A stretch of DNA of 64,000 nucleotides from assembly GCF_902499045.1 (NCBI RefSeq), contig NZ_CABVPL010000007.1, positions 62,001-126,000 on the forward strand, in the 5' to 3' direction. The DNA comes from Burkholderia latens (GTDB lineage: Bacteria > Pseudomonadota > Gammaproteobacteria > Burkholderiales > Burkholderiaceae). The notes below the pieces were generated by a model. The model saw only the letters and a list, made by a program, of their open reading frames with translations, was not told the origin of the DNA and did not search any database. Position 1 is the stretch's first letter, and the number at the start of each line of letters is the position of its first letter. A program made the position numbers and the translations under genes. Of this stretch, positions 7,685 to 17,340 are shown one piece after another.

Positions 7685-7939
7685 CTAGACCGCCCCGCCG
7701 CCGCCCAGTTCGGCGTCGACGGCCCGCCGCGCTTCGTCCAGGACGCGCTCGATCACGCGCCGTTCGGTCAGCAGCATCCCGTCGACTTTCACGAGCCGCC
7801 AGTCGATCCGTACGGCCTCGCCTTGCAGCACGCGGTAGTGCGCATGCTCGCCGTCCCATACCTGCTCGGTCTTCACTTCGATCTCGTAGCCGCGGTACGG
7901 CTCGCTGAAATCGCCGAGATCGCTGCCTCTCGGTTCCAT
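7685..7939 (-). CDS. Conserved hypothetical 84-aa protein
   Basis: A short soluble protein starting MEPRGSDLGDFSEPYRGYEIEVK with a Gly-rich C-terminus. The middle has alternating charged and hydrophobic residues, as in a small beta-sheet domain (YRVLQGEAVRIDWRLVKVDG), followed by a helix (ERRVIERVLDEARRAVDAEL). No function is known to me. It follows the 65-aa gene on the same strand by about 60 bases and could share its transcript. Confidence 0.6.
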   Translation of the reverse strand: MEPRGSDLGDFSEPYRGYEIEVKTEQVWDGEHAHYRVLQGEAVRIDWRLVKVDGMLLTERRVIERVLDEARRAVDAELGGGGAV

Positions 7940-7998
7940 CGCTCGCTCCGTGGCGACGCGGCACCGGGCCGCGTCGGCGGCCGGCGCCGTGCGCTCAA

Positions 7999-8196
7999 TC
8001 AATCGTATTCGTTGGACAAAACGGATTTGCCGTCGGCGGTCAGGTCGACGCGGTCGGCGGCCGCCTGGTAGATCAGCCCTTCGTTCAGCAACGCATAGAC
8101 CACGTCGTCGAACGCGGCGGGGACCGGCCGGCTGTCGCCGAACTGGTCGATCCACTTCAGCGCCTCGATGGCTTCGGGAGAAAGGATGGGGGTCAT
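7999..8196 (-). CDS. Conserved hypothetical 65-aa protein
   Basis: I chose this start because CGGAGGCCAACGC directly precedes the ATG, an excellent ribosome binding site. The protein (MTPILSPEAIEALKWIDQFG..., ending GKSVLSNEYD) has two predicted helices and a short beta hairpin. This is reminiscent of a minimal winged helix (VVYALLNEGLIYQAAADRVDLTADGK). No family is recognised. It lies downstream of the molbindin gene on the same strand. Confidence 0.7.
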   Translation of the reverse strand: MTPILSPEAIEALKWIDQFGDSRPVPAAFDDVVYALLNEGLIYQAAADRVDLTADGKSVLSNEYD

Positions 8197-8332
8197 GCGT
8201 TGGCCTCCGGCGTCGGTGTCGTTCCATCCTAGCACTTCGCCTGGATGCCGAATACCGAGGCAAACGCGCGAAAAGCGCCGGCCGCCGCGGTCGGATACCC
8301 GTCCACGCGACGCCGGCGCAACGCACACGCGA

Positions 8333-8548
8333 TCAGAGGCGCGCGATCGACACTTCAGTGGACTTCACGAGCGCGACGACTTCCGCGCCGACCTTCAGCT
8401 CCAGTTCGTCGACCGAACGCGTGGTGATCACCGACGTGACGATGCCGAACGGCGTCTCGACGTCGACTTCGGACACCACCGGCCCGCGAATGATCTCCTT
8501 TACCTTGCCCTTGAACTGATTACGTACGTTGATAGCAGTGATACTCAT
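8333..8548 (-). CDS. ssuF: TOBE-domain molbindin, SsuF-like
   Basis: The 71-aa protein is one Mop/TOBE domain: MSITAINVRNQFKGKVKEI, then VDVETPFGIVTSVITTRSVDEL and KVGAEVVALVKSTEVSIARL. Molbindins oligomerise and bind molybdate or tungstate oxyanions. In Pseudomonas putida the sulfonate operon ssuEADCBF ends with such a gene (ssuF), needed for growth on some sulfonates. Here it follows ssuB by 56 bases on the same strand, which supports the same role. The symbol is by synteny and domain, not direct proof. Confidence 0.85.
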   Translation of the reverse strand: MSITAINVRNQFKGKVKEIIRGPVVSEVDVETPFGIVTSVITTRSVDELELKVGAEVVALVKSTEVSIARL

Positions 8549-8604
8549 CGGGTTGATCGCTCCGAAGAAAAAGTCTGAGAATGGGCGGCCGGTGCCGCCC
8601 GAAT

Positions 8605-9579
8605 TTAAACGGCCCAGCGAATCTGCCCGGCCGGTCGTACGTGATCGGTTTCAGCCGCGACGGGCTCGCCGGCACCGCCGGGCCCGCCGGGCCCGCCCGC
8701 GAGCACACGCTGCAACACGCGATCTTCGAGCGCCGCGAACGCGGCCGAGGCACGCGCACGCGGCCGGTCGAGCGGCACCGGCTGGTCGAGCGCGACGCGT
8801 CCCTGCTCGATCAGCAGGATCCGGTCGCCGAGCGCGACGGCCTCCTGCACGTCGTGTGTGACGAGCAATGCGGTGAACCGATGCTCGCGCCACAACCGCT
8901 CGATCAACGCATGCATTTCGATGCGGGTCAGCGCGTCGAGCGCGCCGAGCGGCTCGTCGAGCAACAGCAGTTGCGGCCGATGCACGAGCGCACGCGCGAG
9001 CGCGACGCGCTGCCGCTGCCCGCCGGACAGCTGCGCGGGCCAGTCGTTCGCACGCTCGAGCAGGCCGACTTCGTCGAGTACCGCACGCGCCCGGTCGCGC
9101 GCGCCGCGGCCGAGGCCGAGCATCACGTTCTGCAGCACGGTCTTCCACGGCAGCAGCCGCGCATCCTGGTACATGATCCGCGTGTCGAGCGCGCCGCCGC
9201 CGTCGCCGCGCGTCACGAGCGCGCCGCTGCTCGGTTCCTCGAGTCCCGCCACGAGGCGCAGCAGAGTGGATTTCCCGCAGCCGCTGCGCCCGACGATCGC
9301 GACGAAACTGCCGCGCGCGATGCCGAGCTCGACGTTGTCGAGCACGGTGCGCGAACCGAAACGCTTGCTGACACCCGACAGCGTCACCGCGTCGTCCGGT
9401 GCGGAACCGGGGCTCACCGCGCGGCGCCGTGCAATTGGCACGACGGATGCGCCACCGTCCCGATCGACGATCGCCGCATTGCGCGCGTCGTCGTCCGCCA
9501 CGCGCGCCTGCGCCAGTTCCGCTTCGAGGTCTGCGCCGGCGAGCGGGCCGTAGGCGGCCGCGGAAGTCGTCGCATTCAT
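8605..9579 (-). CDS. ssuB: Aliphatic sulfonate ABC transporter ATPase SsuB
   Basis: The 324-aa ATPase energises sulfonate import. Walker [10 protein letters not shown] is at about 97-105, the signature LSGGQ at 184-188, Walker B LLLLDEP at 204-210, and the switch His lies in [11 protein letters not shown]. The protein has an N-terminal extension of about 60 residues before the ABC domain, rich in Ala and Asp, longer than the usual 255-270 aa SsuB. The C-terminus ends in a Gly/Pro run ([11 protein letters not shown]). Its ATG overlaps the ssuC stop by 4 bases, showing coupling. Confidence 0.94.
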   Translation of the reverse strand: MNATTSAAAYGPLAGADLEAELAQARVADDDARNAAIVDRDGGASVVPIARRRAVSPGSAPDDAVTLSGVSKRFGSRTVLDNVELGIARGSFVAIVGRSGCGKSTLLRLVAGLEEPSSGALVTRGDGGGALDTRIMYQDARLLPWKTVLQNVMLGLGRGARDRARAVLDEVGLLERANDWPAQLSGGQRQRVALARALVHRPQLLLLDEPLGALDALTRIEMHALIERLWREHRFTALLVTHDVQEAVALGDRILLIEQGRVALDQPVPLDRPRARASAAFAALEDRVLQRVLAGGPGGPGGAGEPVAAETDHVRPAGQIRWAV

Positions 9580-10385
9580 GCCTTTGCTCCTGATTGATAA
9601 GCGGGGTGCCAGCGCAGCGTCACGCGCTCGATCCATTTCGCCAGCACGTCGGCCAGCTTGCCGAGCACCGCATACAGCAGGATGCCGACCACCACCACGT
9701 CGGTTTGCAGGAATTCCCGCGCGTTCATCGTCATGTAGCCGATGCCGGACTGCGCGGAAATCGTTTCCGCGACGATCAGCATCACCCACATCAGCCCGAG
9801 CGCGAAGCGCACGCCGACCAGAATCGACGGCAATGCGCCCGGAAGGATCACGTCGCGGTACAGCGCGAAGCCGCGCACGCCGTAGCTCTTCGCCATCTCG
9901 ATCAGGTTCGCGTCGACCGAGCGGATCCCGTGATACGTGTTGATGTAGACCGGAAAGAACACGCCGAGCGAGACGAGGAACAGCTTCGCCTTCTCGTCGA
10001 TCCCGAACCACAGGATCACGAGCGGAATCATCGCGAGCGCCGGGATGTTGCGGATCATCTGGATCGTCGAGTCGAGCGCGACTTCCGCCGCTTTCGACAG
10101 GCCGGTCGCGAGCCCGAGCGCAAGGCCCACGCCGCCGCCGATCGCGAAACCGAACAGCGCGCGCCAGGTGCTGACCTTCACGTTCGCCCACATCTCGCCC
10201 GAGCTCACGAGCGACCACGCGGCCCGCACGACCGCGACCGGCTCGGGCAGCACGCGGGTCGACAGCCAGCCGACGCGCGCGCCGACCTCCCATGCGACCA
10301 GCAGCGCGAGCGGCACGAGCCACGGCGCGACGCCTCGCCAGGCGCGGGCGGCCACGGCTACACCCGCCGTCGATTTGGTAGTCAT
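9576..10385 (-). CDS. ssuC: Aliphatic sulfonate ABC transporter permease SsuC
   Basis: A 269-aa inner-membrane permease of the BPD_transp_1 family with about six transmembrane helices. The EAA loop is visible in [38 protein letters not shown], where it contacts SsuB. Family-specific sequences include [20 protein letters not shown] and [21 protein letters not shown]. It lies between ssuD (16-base gap) and ssuB (4-base overlap) in one operon. Confidence 0.95.
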   Translation of the reverse strand: MTTKSTAGVAVAARAWRGVAPWLVPLALLVAWEVGARVGWLSTRVLPEPVAVVRAAWSLVSSGEMWANVKVSTWRALFGFAIGGGVGLALGLATGLSKAAEVALDSTIQMIRNIPALAMIPLVILWFGIDEKAKLFLVSLGVFFPVYINTYHGIRSVDANLIEMAKSYGVRGFALYRDVILPGALPSILVGVRFALGLMWVMLIVAETISAQSGIGYMTMNAREFLQTDVVVVGILLYAVLGKLADVLAKWIERVTLRWHPAYQSGAKA

Positions 10386-10401
10386 CGCACGCCTCCTTCG
10401 C

Positions 10402-11559
10402 TCAGCTCTGGGCCGCCTTCGGCAGATAGTTGTTGCCGACGATCTCGCCGAACGGCCCCGACAGCGGACCGGACGCCCGTTTTGCGTCTTTGCCCTTGAT
10501 CAGCGGGAACACGAGTTCGGCGAAACGGTACGACTCCTCGAGATGCGGATAGCCGGACAGGATGAACGTCTCGATCCCGAGATCCGCGTATTCGCGCATG
10601 CGCGCGGCGACCTGCTCGGGGTTGCCGACGAGCGCGGTGCCCGCGCCGCCGCGGACGAGCCCGACGCCGGCCCACAGGTTCGGATACACCTCGAGCGCTT
10701 CGCGGCCGCCGCGCTTGCCGCCGTGCAGCGCGGCCATCCGGCGCTGGCCTTCGGAATCCATGTTCGCGAATGCCTTCTGCGCGCGCGCGATCGTGTCGTC
10801 GTCGAGACGGCTGATCAGCCGGTCCGCATCGCGCCATGCCTCATCCTCGGTCTCGCGCACGATCACGTGCAGGCGGATGCCGAACTTGATCTTGCGGCCG
10901 CGCGCATCGGCGCGGGCGCGGATGTCGGCGATCTTCTTCGCGACGGCCTCGGGCGGTTCGCCCCAGGTCAGATAGGTATCGATGTGATCGGCGGCGATCG
11001 CGTGCGCGGCCGGCGACGAACCGCCGAACCACAGCGGCGGGTGCGGCCGCTGCACGGGTGGATACAGCGCCTTGCCGCCCTTCGACTGAAGGTGCTTGCC
11101 GATGTAGTCGAAGCCGCCGTTCTCGTGCGATGCGGACAGCAGCCCGCGCCAGATGTTCAGGAAGTCGTCCGTGATTTCGTAGCGCGTGTCGTGATCGGCG
11201 AACAAGCCGTCGCCTTCGAGCTCGGCCGCGTCACCGCCCGTCACGACGTTGATCAGCAGGCGGCCGCCGGACAGGCGGTCGAACGTCGCGGCCATCCGAG
11301 CCGACAGCCCCGGCGACGCGATGCCGGGACGGACCGCGACGAGGAACTTCAAACGCTGCGTCGCCGGAATCAGGCTCGACGCGACGACCCACGCGTCCTC
11401 GCAGGAACGGCCGGTCGGCAGCAGCACGCCTTCGTAGCCGAGCGTGTCGGCGGCGACGGCGATCTGCTTGAAGTAATCGTAATCCGCAGCGCGTGCGCCT
11501 TCGGCGGTGCCGAGATAACGGCTGTCGCCGTGCGTGGGGATAAACCAGAAAACATTCAT
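10402..11559 (-). CDS. ssuD: FMNH2-dependent alkanesulfonate monooxygenase SsuD
   Basis: The 385-aa bacterial-luciferase-like monooxygenase cleaves C1-C14 alkanesulfonates to aldehyde and sulfite using reduced flavin. It begins [18 protein letters not shown], the diagnostic SsuD N-terminus, and contains [20 protein letters not shown] and [13 protein letters not shown]. Length matches the family (about 380 aa). The ATG is preceded by GGAGCAGCAG. The reductase SsuE and receptor SsuA usually encoded just upstream are absent here: the next gene upstream is on the other strand. Confidence 0.96.
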   Translation of the reverse strand: MNVFWFIPTHGDSRYLGTAEGARAADYDYFKQIAVAADTLGYEGVLLPTGRSCEDAWVVASSLIPATQRLKFLVAVRPGIASPGLSARMAATFDRLSGGRLLINVVTGGDAAELEGDGLFADHDTRYEITDDFLNIWRGLLSASHENGGFDYIGKHLQSKGGKALYPPVQRPHPPLWFGGSSPAAHAIAADHIDTYLTWGEPPEAVAKKIADIRARADARGRKIKFGIRLHVIVRETEDEAWRDADRLISRLDDDTIARAQKAFANMDSEGQRRMAALHGGKRGGREALEVYPNLWAGVGLVRGGAGTALVGNPEQVAARMREYADLGIETFILSGYPHLEESYRFAELVFPLIKGKDAKRASGPLSGPFGEIVGNNYLPKAAQS

Positions 11560-11888
11560 CTGCTGCTCCTGCTTGACTGTCCTTGCCGGAATCGGGATAA
11601 AACGAGGCCCTGCTCGCGTCGCGAATGCGCGGCGCATGCATGGTGTGAGTTCGAATCGGGATGGCTCGCCGGTCAGCACGTGCAGCGGGCGAGTGCGCGA
11701 TTGCACGGCTGTTTCTGGGAAATCAGTCTATGGATCGGTGCAGGGCTTTGGAACGATTTTTTTGAGCTTAGGTTTTCCGCTTTCGTGATTAGCACGACGC
11801 TGCAGCGAATATCGTGTCGCCCGGGCCCTATAATGACGCACCTATCCGAATAACTTCGCGCGGACAGCCCCGGCCGACCGCGCCTGCA
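11560..11888. other. Divergent intergenic region, ssuD and membrane gene
   Basis: About 330 bases with no gene. It should hold the ssuD promoter on the minus strand. On the plus strand a TATAAT at 11829-11834 could be the -10 of the gene at 11889, although I see no good -35 in front of it. No remnant of ssuA or ssuE is recognisable. Confidence 0.4.
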
Positions 11889-12329
11889 ATGCACTCATCG
11901 ATGCAGAAAGTCATCCTGCCGTTCCTGTCCGGCTTCCTGGCCGCGCTCTTCTTCCGCGAAGCGACGCTCGCATTGCTGCATACGGCCGACGTGATCGCCG
12001 CAGCCGGGTTCTCCACGCAACCGTTCGCGCCGCTCGGCATTCCTGAATTTGTCGCGAACGCGCTGATCAGCGCGTGTTGCGCGATTCCGATGGCGTGGCT
12101 GCTGCGCGTGTCGCCGGAACGCGAGGCGCCGTGGATCGGCGCGCTGGTGTTCGGGGGCATCGTGCTGACCGCCGCGCGCGTGTTCGCGATCGACCCGCTG
12201 CGCGGGATCTGGCCGTCGGGCAACATGATGCCGGTGCTCGCGGCCGGTTTCGCGGCGAATGCGGTATGGGGTTTCGGCGCGCTCGTGTTCATGCGCGCAT
12301 TCATGTCCGACGACGCCGGCGACGAATAA
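11889..12329 (+). CDS. Hypothetical four-helix membrane protein
   Basis: A 146-aa protein with about four hydrophobic segments: VILPFLSGFLAALFF, FVANALISACCAIPMAWLL, WIGALVFGGIVLTAARVFA and PVLAAGFAANAVWGFGALVFM. Loops are short and the C-terminus is acidic (SDDAGDE). No family is recognised. The start may be the ATG at 11889 or the one at 11901 (MQKVIL). A possible -10 TATAAT lies about 55 bases upstream, and a strong terminator follows the gene. Confidence 0.75.
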   Translation: MHSSMQKVILPFLSGFLAALFFREATLALLHTADVIAAAGFSTQPFAPLGIPEFVANALISACCAIPMAWLLRVSPEREAPWIGALVFGGIVLTAARVFAIDPLRGIWPSGNMMPVLAAGFAANAVWGFGALVFMRAFMSDDAGDE

Positions 12330-12390
12330 CGCATACGACGGCGCCTTCCACGATGCGCGCCGCCCGAGGCGAACGGCGTCCGCCAATGAA

Positions 12391-12427
12391 AAGGCCGTCT
12401 GCACAATCGATGCAGGCGGCCTTTTTT
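12391..12427 (+). terminator. Rho-independent terminator
   Basis: AAGGCCGTCTGCA pairs with TGCAGGCGGCCTT around a 7-base loop, with T6 after it on the plus strand. It lies between convergent genes, so it may serve both sides. Confidence 0.85.
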
Positions 12428-12459
12428 GCGTTCCGTTTCGATTCGGCGACGCGCCGGCG

Positions 12460-13617
12460 TCAGTCCTTCAGGTTGCGCAGCGGATGCGTGTCCGGCGTCC
12501 ACGGGCTGTCGAACATCGCGAGCACGTCGGCCCGGCCGACGTCCGCGAGCGACTTGAAGCGCCATGCCGGCTGGTGGTCCTTGTCGACGATCAGCGCGCG
12601 CACGCCCTCGATCACGTCGCCGCGTGCGAACGTCGAGCGCGTGAGATCGAGGTCGCGCCGCAGGCAATCCGCCATCGTCGCACCACGCGCACGCTCGACG
12701 ACTTCGAGCGACACGGCCATCGACAGCGGCGACAACTGCGTGCGCATCGCATGCGCCGCTTTCTCGACCCACCCGTCGACGGCCGCGCAATCCTGCTCGG
12801 CGTCGAGCGACGCGAGAATCGCGCCGATATCGGGCTGCGCGAAGTGCCGATCGATACCGGCGCGTGCATCGGCAAGCGCCGACGTATCGGGCGTCGGCAC
12901 GACCTTGTGCGCGGCGGCCGCGGCGGCCACGCAGGCAACGGCCTGCGCACCGCTGTCGATGCGCGCGCTACGCAGCGTGTCGAGCAGCGCCGGCAGCGCG
13001 GCGTCGGGCACGTAGACGTCGGCGAGCTGCGCATACAGCGCGCCGGCCGCGTCCAGCGTCGCGCCGGTCACGGCCAGATAGCGGCCGAGCGCGCCGGGCG
13101 CGCGCGCGAGGAACCAGCTCATCCCGACGTCCGGGAACAGGCCGATGCGCGTTTCGGGCATCGCCATCTTCGTCGAATCGGTGACGACGCGCAGCCCGCC
13201 CGTATGCCGCGCCGCCTGCGAAATACCCATGCCGCCGCCCATCACGACACCGTGCATCAGCGCGATATACGGCTTCGGATACGTGAAGATCGTATGGTTG
13301 AGCGTGTATTCGTCGATGAAGAACGTATCGACCGCGGCGCGGTCGCCGCGCTGCCACGCGTCGTGGAAGAAGCGCACGTCGCCGCCCGCGCAGAATGCAC
13401 GCGGATGCGGGCTGTGCACGACGACGGCAACGACGTCGGCGTCGTCGCGCCACGCGTCGAGCGCCTGCTGCATCAGGCGGATCATCCCGACCGACAGCGC
13501 ATTCAGCGCCTTCGGCCGGTTCAGTTCGAGATAGCCGATACGGTTCGCGACGTACGCGCGCACGTCGGGCTGGGCGGCCTCCGCGGAAGCGAAAGTGGAA
13601 TCGGTCATGTAAGCCAT
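12460..13617 (-). CDS. Enoyl-CoA hydratase family, 3-hydroxyisobutyryl-CoA hydrolase-like
   Basis: A crotonase-fold protein of up to 385 aa, in the size class of 3-hydroxyisobutyryl-CoA hydrolase (valine catabolism) rather than ordinary enoyl-CoA hydratase (about 260 aa). Visible parts are YLELNRPKALNALS, the oxyanion-hole segment RAFCAGGDVRFFHDA, HGVVMGGGMGIS, and MPETRIGLFPDVGMSWFLAR with the Glu and Asp typical of the ECH_2 subfamily. The start is uncertain between 13617 and the ATG at 13608 (MTDSTF). The SMR gene lies upstream on the same strand, 22 bases away. Confidence 0.85.
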   Translation of the reverse strand: MAYMTDSTFASAEAAQPDVRAYVANRIGYLELNRPKALNALSVGMIRLMQQALDAWRDDADVVAVVVHSPHPRAFCAGGDVRFFHDAWQRGDRAAVDTFFIDEYTLNHTIFTYPKPYIALMHGVVMGGGMGISQAARHTGGLRVVTDSTKMAMPETRIGLFPDVGMSWFLARAPGALGRYLAVTGATLDAAGALYAQLADVYVPDAALPALLDTLRSARIDSGAQAVACVAAAAAAHKVVPTPDTSALADARAGIDRHFAQPDIGAILASLDAEQDCAAVDGWVEKAAHAMRTQLSPLSMAVSLEVVERARGATMADCLRRDLDLTRSTFARGDVIEGVRALIVDKDHQPAWRFKSLADVGRADVLAMFDSPWTPDTHPLRNLKD

Positions 13618-13639
13618 CCGGCGTAGTGGAAGCGCACGC

Positions 13640-13978
13640 TCAGTGCGCCTGCATCTTCGAGAACAGGTTCAACACCACGACGCCCGCGATGATCAGCCCA
13701 AGACCGATCACCGCCGGCAGATCCGGCACCTGACGATAGAGCAGCATCGCGACGAGCGTGATCAGCACGATGCCGGCGCCCGACCACACCGCGTAAATGA
13801 TGCCGACGGGCATCGTGCGCAGCGTGAGCGACAGGCAGTAGAACGCCGTGCCGTAACCGGCCACGACGAGCACGGACGGCCACAGGCGCGTGAAGCCGTC
13901 TGCCGCGCGCAGCGCGGACGTGCCGATCACTTCCGCGACGATCGCGATCGCGAGCCATGCATAGCCCGGAAGCTGCAT
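13640..13978 (-). CDS. Small multidrug resistance (SMR/EmrE-type) transporter
   Basis: A 112-aa protein with four transmembrane helices. The essential membrane glutamate is at about 16 (AIAIVAEVIGTSALRAADG), and GIIYAVWSGAGIVLI with LNLFSKMQ near the end match the EmrE-type subgroup. Such proton-coupled dimers export quaternary cations; SugE or guanidinium exporters are related alternatives, but the SALRAADGFTR sequence favours EmrE type. The stop of the UPF0303 gene lies 3 bases upstream, so the two genes are co-transcribed. Confidence 0.92.
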   Translation of the reverse strand: MQLPGYAWLAIAIVAEVIGTSALRAADGFTRLWPSVLVVAGYGTAFYCLSLTLRTMPVGIIYAVWSGAGIVLITLVAMLLYRQVPDLPAVIGLGLIIAGVVVLNLFSKMQAH

Positions 13979-13981
13979 CGT

Positions 13982-14479
13982 TCAGCTCCTCGCAAGCGCC
14001 AGCACGGCGTAGTCGTGCCCGAGTTCCGCACACAGCGCCTCGACGACGAACTCGTGATCCGCGCGCTGCGGCAGCCCCGATGCGGTGATCGAGCCGATCA
14101 CGCCGGCTCCCGCGACCGTCAACGGAAACGACCCGCCATGCGGCGAATACTCGGAAACCGGCAACCCGTGCTTGTCCGCGAGCGTCGCGCCGGCCTGCTG
14201 CATGCGCAGCCCGATCGCATACGAGCTGCGGCGGAAATGCGCGACGACGTTGCGCTTGCGGCGCACCCAGTCCGCGTTGTCGGGCGTTGCGCCGGCGAGC
14301 GCCACATAGAACAGCGGCTGCCCGAACGTGACGATGTCGATCGCGATCGCATGGCCGCGCGACGTGGCGAGCGCATGCATCCGGTTGCCGAGCGCCCAAG
14401 CACGTGCGGGGTCGAAATGGGGAAACACGAGCGCCTGTTCCTGCGCGCCGATCGATTGCAGATCGTGAGCGATGTCCAT
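13982..14479 (-). CDS. UPF0303 / HbpS-like heme-degrading family protein
   Basis: The 165-aa length is typical for the family. It starts [23 protein letters not shown] and contains [29 protein letters not shown] and [27 protein letters not shown]. The last part is the conserved glycine-rich segment of the HbpS/GlcG-like family. Members form octamers and some bind heme or extracytoplasmic ligands; the function here is unknown. It is immediately upstream of the SMR transporter. Confidence 0.85.
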   Translation of the reverse strand: MDIAHDLQSIGAQEQALVFPHFDPARAWALGNRMHALATSRGHAIAIDIVTFGQPLFYVALAGATPDNADWVRRKRNVVAHFRRSSYAIGLRMQQAGATLADKHGLPVSEYSPHGGSFPLTVAGAGVIGSITASGLPQRADHEFVVEALCAELGHDYAVLALARS

Positions 14480-14647
14480 GAATCCGTCGATGCAGTAGTG
14501 AGAGTTGCAACGCCGCCCGCGCAATCGCGCGCGGCAGCGCCGCAGAAATGAACGACATAGCAAACCGCTCGATTCTAGCGCACGCGCGTGCCGTACCGGC
14601 CCTGCAAGGACTCCGCCGCCGATTGCAGCGCGGTCGTCAGAAAGTGC

Positions 14648-14676
14648 TTGCACGCATTCGCGTTACTCCCTATAAT
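14648..14676 (+). promoter_or_regulatory. Promoter of tRNA-fMet
   Basis: TTGCAC and TATAAT are separated by exactly 17 bases and end 16 bases before the tRNA. This is a near-consensus sigma-70 promoter. Confidence 0.85.
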
Positions 14677-14692
14677 TCAATTCTTCGACGGA

Positions 14693-14769
<77 letters not shown>

Positions 14770-14786
14770 ACGTCCCGATTCGATGC

Positions 14787-14815
14787 AAAAAGCCCGGCTC
14801 CTTGCCGGGCTTTTT
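14787..14815 (+). terminator. Rho-independent terminator of tRNA-fMet
   Basis: AAAAAGCCCGGC and GCCGGGCTTTTT form a perfect 12-bp inverted repeat around a 5-base loop, 18 bases after the tRNA. Confidence 0.9.
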
Positions 14816-14952
14816 GTTTTTCCGCACCCGATTGCGCGCATCGCGCGCGCATCGCGGAGTCGCTCGGCATTGCGCGCAGCGCACGTGCGCTGGCGTTCGA
14901 GAATGCCCCGCCCCGGTGATACACTCGCATCACCTCGTCCCTTCCACTCGAC

Positions 14953-15498
14953 ATGAAATTCTGCTCCGTCTGCGGTCACGAAGTCATCGCGCGCATTCCT
15001 CCGGGCGACAACCGCGAGCGCTTCATTTGCGATCACTGCGGCACGATCCATTACCAGAATCCGCGCAACGTGGTGGGCACGGTGCCGGTCTGGGGCGATC
15101 AGGTGCTGCTGTGCCGCCGCGCGATCGAGCCGCGCTACGGGTTCTGGACGCTGCCGGCGGGTTTCATGGAAATGGGCGAGACGACGGCCGAAGCCGCCGC
15201 GCGCGAGACGCTCGAGGAAGCCGGCGCACGCGTCGAGGTGCAGAACCTGTTCACGCTGCTCAACGTGCCGCACGTGCACCAGGTCCATCTGTTCTATCTG
15301 GCGCGGCTCGTCGATCCGGCCTACGAGGCCGGCGAGGAAAGCCTCGAAGTCAAGCTGTTCGACGAAGCCGACATTCCGTGGGACGAAATCGCGTTCCCGA
15401 CCGTCAGCCAGACCTTGCGCTTCTTCTTCGCCGATCGCGCCGCCGGCGACTACGGCGTCCATACCGGCGATATCTTCCGCTCGCTGCGCAACGGCTGA
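14953..15498 (+). CDS. NUDIX hydrolase with N-terminal zinc ribbon
   Basis: The 181-aa protein has a zinc ribbon at residues 1-30 (CSVCGHE and [15 protein letters not shown]). A Nudix domain follows, with the Nudix box [23 protein letters not shown] at about 71-93. The Arg-Glu and Glu-Glu metal-binding residues are intact, so it should hydrolyse nucleoside diphosphate-X substrates. The arrangement matches NudC-related or ADP-ribose-type families without the full NudC length. It precedes aat by 10 bases in the same direction. Confidence 0.92.
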   Translation: MKFCSVCGHEVIARIPPGDNRERFICDHCGTIHYQNPRNVVGTVPVWGDQVLLCRRAIEPRYGFWTLPAGFMEMGETTAEAAARETLEEAGARVEVQNLFTLLNVPHVHQVHLFYLARLVDPAYEAGEESLEVKLFDEADIPWDEIAFPTVSQTLRFFFADRAAGDYGVHTGDIFRSLRNG

Positions 15499-15508
15499 GC
15501 CGCGCCCC

Positions 15509-16273
15509 ATGGTTCCCTGGCTCGGCCCGGACGATCCGTTTCCGCCCATCGAGCGCGCGCTCGGCGCCGCGACCGGCGCGCCGGGGCTGCTTGCCGCGAG
15601 CGCCGACCTGCTGCCGTCGCGGCTGATCGACGCATATCTGCGCGGCATCTTTCCGTGGTACTCCGACGGGCAGCCCGTGCTGTGGTGGAGCCCCGACCCG
15701 CGAATGATCCTCGTGCCGGCCGAATTCAAGGTCTCCCCGTCGCTGCGCAAGACACTCAAGCGCGTGCTGCGCGATCCCGCGTGGGAAGTGCGCGTCGACC
15801 ACGATTTCCCGGGCGTGATGCGCGCGTGCGCGCAGGCGCCGCGCCGCGGGCAGCGCGGCACCTGGATCACGGCGGAGATCGTCGACGCCTATACGTCGCT
15901 CTATCGTTCCGGCAACGCGCACAGCATCGAGACTTGGCATGACGGGCGCCGCGTCGGCGGCCTGTACGGCGTCGCGTTCGGACGGATGTTCTTCGGCGAG
16001 TCGATGTATGCGGACGTCACCGACGCGTCGAAGATCGCGCTGGCGTCGCTCGTCGCCCACCTTCGCGAGCACGGGCTGGAGATGATAGACTGCCAGCAGA
16101 ATACGTCGCATCTAGCGTCGCTCGGTGGCCGCGAGATCGCACGCAAGGCCTTTGTCGCTCACGTGCGCCGCGCGGTCGCCGAACCGCCGATTCCGTGGCA
16201 GTTCGACAAGCGCGTGCTCGCCGCGCTGACGGGCCCCGCCGAACCGGCGGCTCCCTCCGGGAACGAGCGCTAG
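15509..16273 (+). CDS. aat: Leucyl/phenylalanyl-tRNA--protein transferase
   Basis: This 254-aa enzyme adds Leu or Phe to N-terminal Arg or Lys, marking proteins for ClpAP in the N-degron pathway. Characteristic sequences are the opening [63 protein letters not shown], and [17 protein letters not shown]. The length is normal with a C-terminal Pro/Ala extension. It is followed by bpt 33 bases later; the two transferases recognise different N-terminal residues. Confidence 0.97.
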   Translation: MVPWLGPDDPFPPIERALGAATGAPGLLAASADLLPSRLIDAYLRGIFPWYSDGQPVLWWSPDPRMILVPAEFKVSPSLRKTLKRVLRDPAWEVRVDHDFPGVMRACAQAPRRGQRGTWITAEIVDAYTSLYRSGNAHSIETWHDGRRVGGLYGVAFGRMFFGESMYADVTDASKIALASLVAHLREHGLEMIDCQQNTSHLASLGGREIARKAFVAHVRRAVAEPPIPWQFDKRVLAALTGPAEPAAPSGNER

Positions 16274-16306
16274 CGCGGCACTCCCTCCCTGCATCGAGAG
16301 CTGCCC

Positions 16307-17137
16307 ATGACTCACCCGACTGAGCTGCCGCTTTCACCGCTTTCGGCGCTGCAATTCTATGCAACGGCGCCCTATCCGTGCAGCTATCTGGACGGCCGCA
16401 TCGCACGCTCGCAAGTCGCGACGCCGAGCCACCTGATCAATTCCGATATCTATACCGAGCTCGTGAAGGCCGGCTTCCGGCGCTCGGGCGTGTTCACCTA
16501 TCGCCCGTACTGCGACGGCTGCCGCGCGTGCGTGCCCGTGCGCGTGCCGGTCGGCGCGTTCACGCCGTCGCGCACGCAGCGCCGGATGTGGAAGCGCCAC
16601 CGCGCGCTCGTCGCGACGGTCTCGCCGCTGCACTACGACGAGGAGCACTACGCGCTCTACATGCGCTACCAGTCCGCGCGCCACGCGGGCGGCGGCATGG
16701 ACCGCGACAGCCGCGACCAGTACGAGCAGTTCCTGCTGCAGAGCCGGATCAATTCGCGGCTCGTCGAATTCCGCGACCTCGACGCGCCGGCCGGCGAGCC
16801 CGGCAAGCTGCGCATGGTCAGCATGATCGACATCCTCGGCGACGGACTGTCGTCGGTCTATACGTTCTTCGAGCCGGACGACGAGCACACGAGCTACGGC
16901 ACGTACAACATCCTGTGGCAGATCGAGCAGGCGAAAAGCCTCGGGCTGCCGTACGTGTATCTCGGCTACTGGATCCGCGAGAGCCCGAAGATGGCGTACA
17001 AGGCGAACTTCCATCCGCTCGAAGGGCTGCTCGACGGCCGCTGGAAAATACTCGATCCGGATCGCGTCGACCTGCCGCCGGTCGACGCCGCGCTCGCGCG
17101 CGCGCCGCTGCCGGGCGGGCATTCCGGCGCCGGTTGA
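16307..17137 (+). CDS. bpt: Aspartate/glutamate leucyltransferase Bpt
   Basis: The 276-aa enzyme transfers Leu from tRNA to N-terminal Asp or Glu. The N-terminal ATE domain has [19 protein letters not shown] and the cysteine cluster [20 protein letters not shown]. The C-terminal ATE domain has [28 protein letters not shown] and [24 protein letters not shown]. It is adjacent to aat, giving both bacterial N-degron transferases in one likely operon. Confidence 0.96.
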   Translation: MTHPTELPLSPLSALQFYATAPYPCSYLDGRIARSQVATPSHLINSDIYTELVKAGFRRSGVFTYRPYCDGCRACVPVRVPVGAFTPSRTQRRMWKRHRALVATVSPLHYDEEHYALYMRYQSARHAGGGMDRDSRDQYEQFLLQSRINSRLVEFRDLDAPAGEPGKLRMVSMIDILGDGLSSVYTFFEPDDEHTSYGTYNILWQIEQAKSLGLPYVYLGYWIRESPKMAYKANFHPLEGLLDGRWKILDPDRVDLPPVDAALARAPLPGGHSGAG

Positions 17138-17340
17138 CGCGCACGTCACGGGCGGCGTTGCACGGCGGGCGGCGTTGCACGGCGCGCGGCGTGTGCCCGC
17201 TGCGGGTCATGAAGCTGCCGATGCACGGCGCGGCACCGCACGCATCGTCGCCGCACGCTACGAACCGAACCGCGCCCTTGCCGCGCAACTCCCGGTAAAA
17301 TAGCGGGTTGTCATTCATTCCGGCCGTCCGCCCAATTCCC

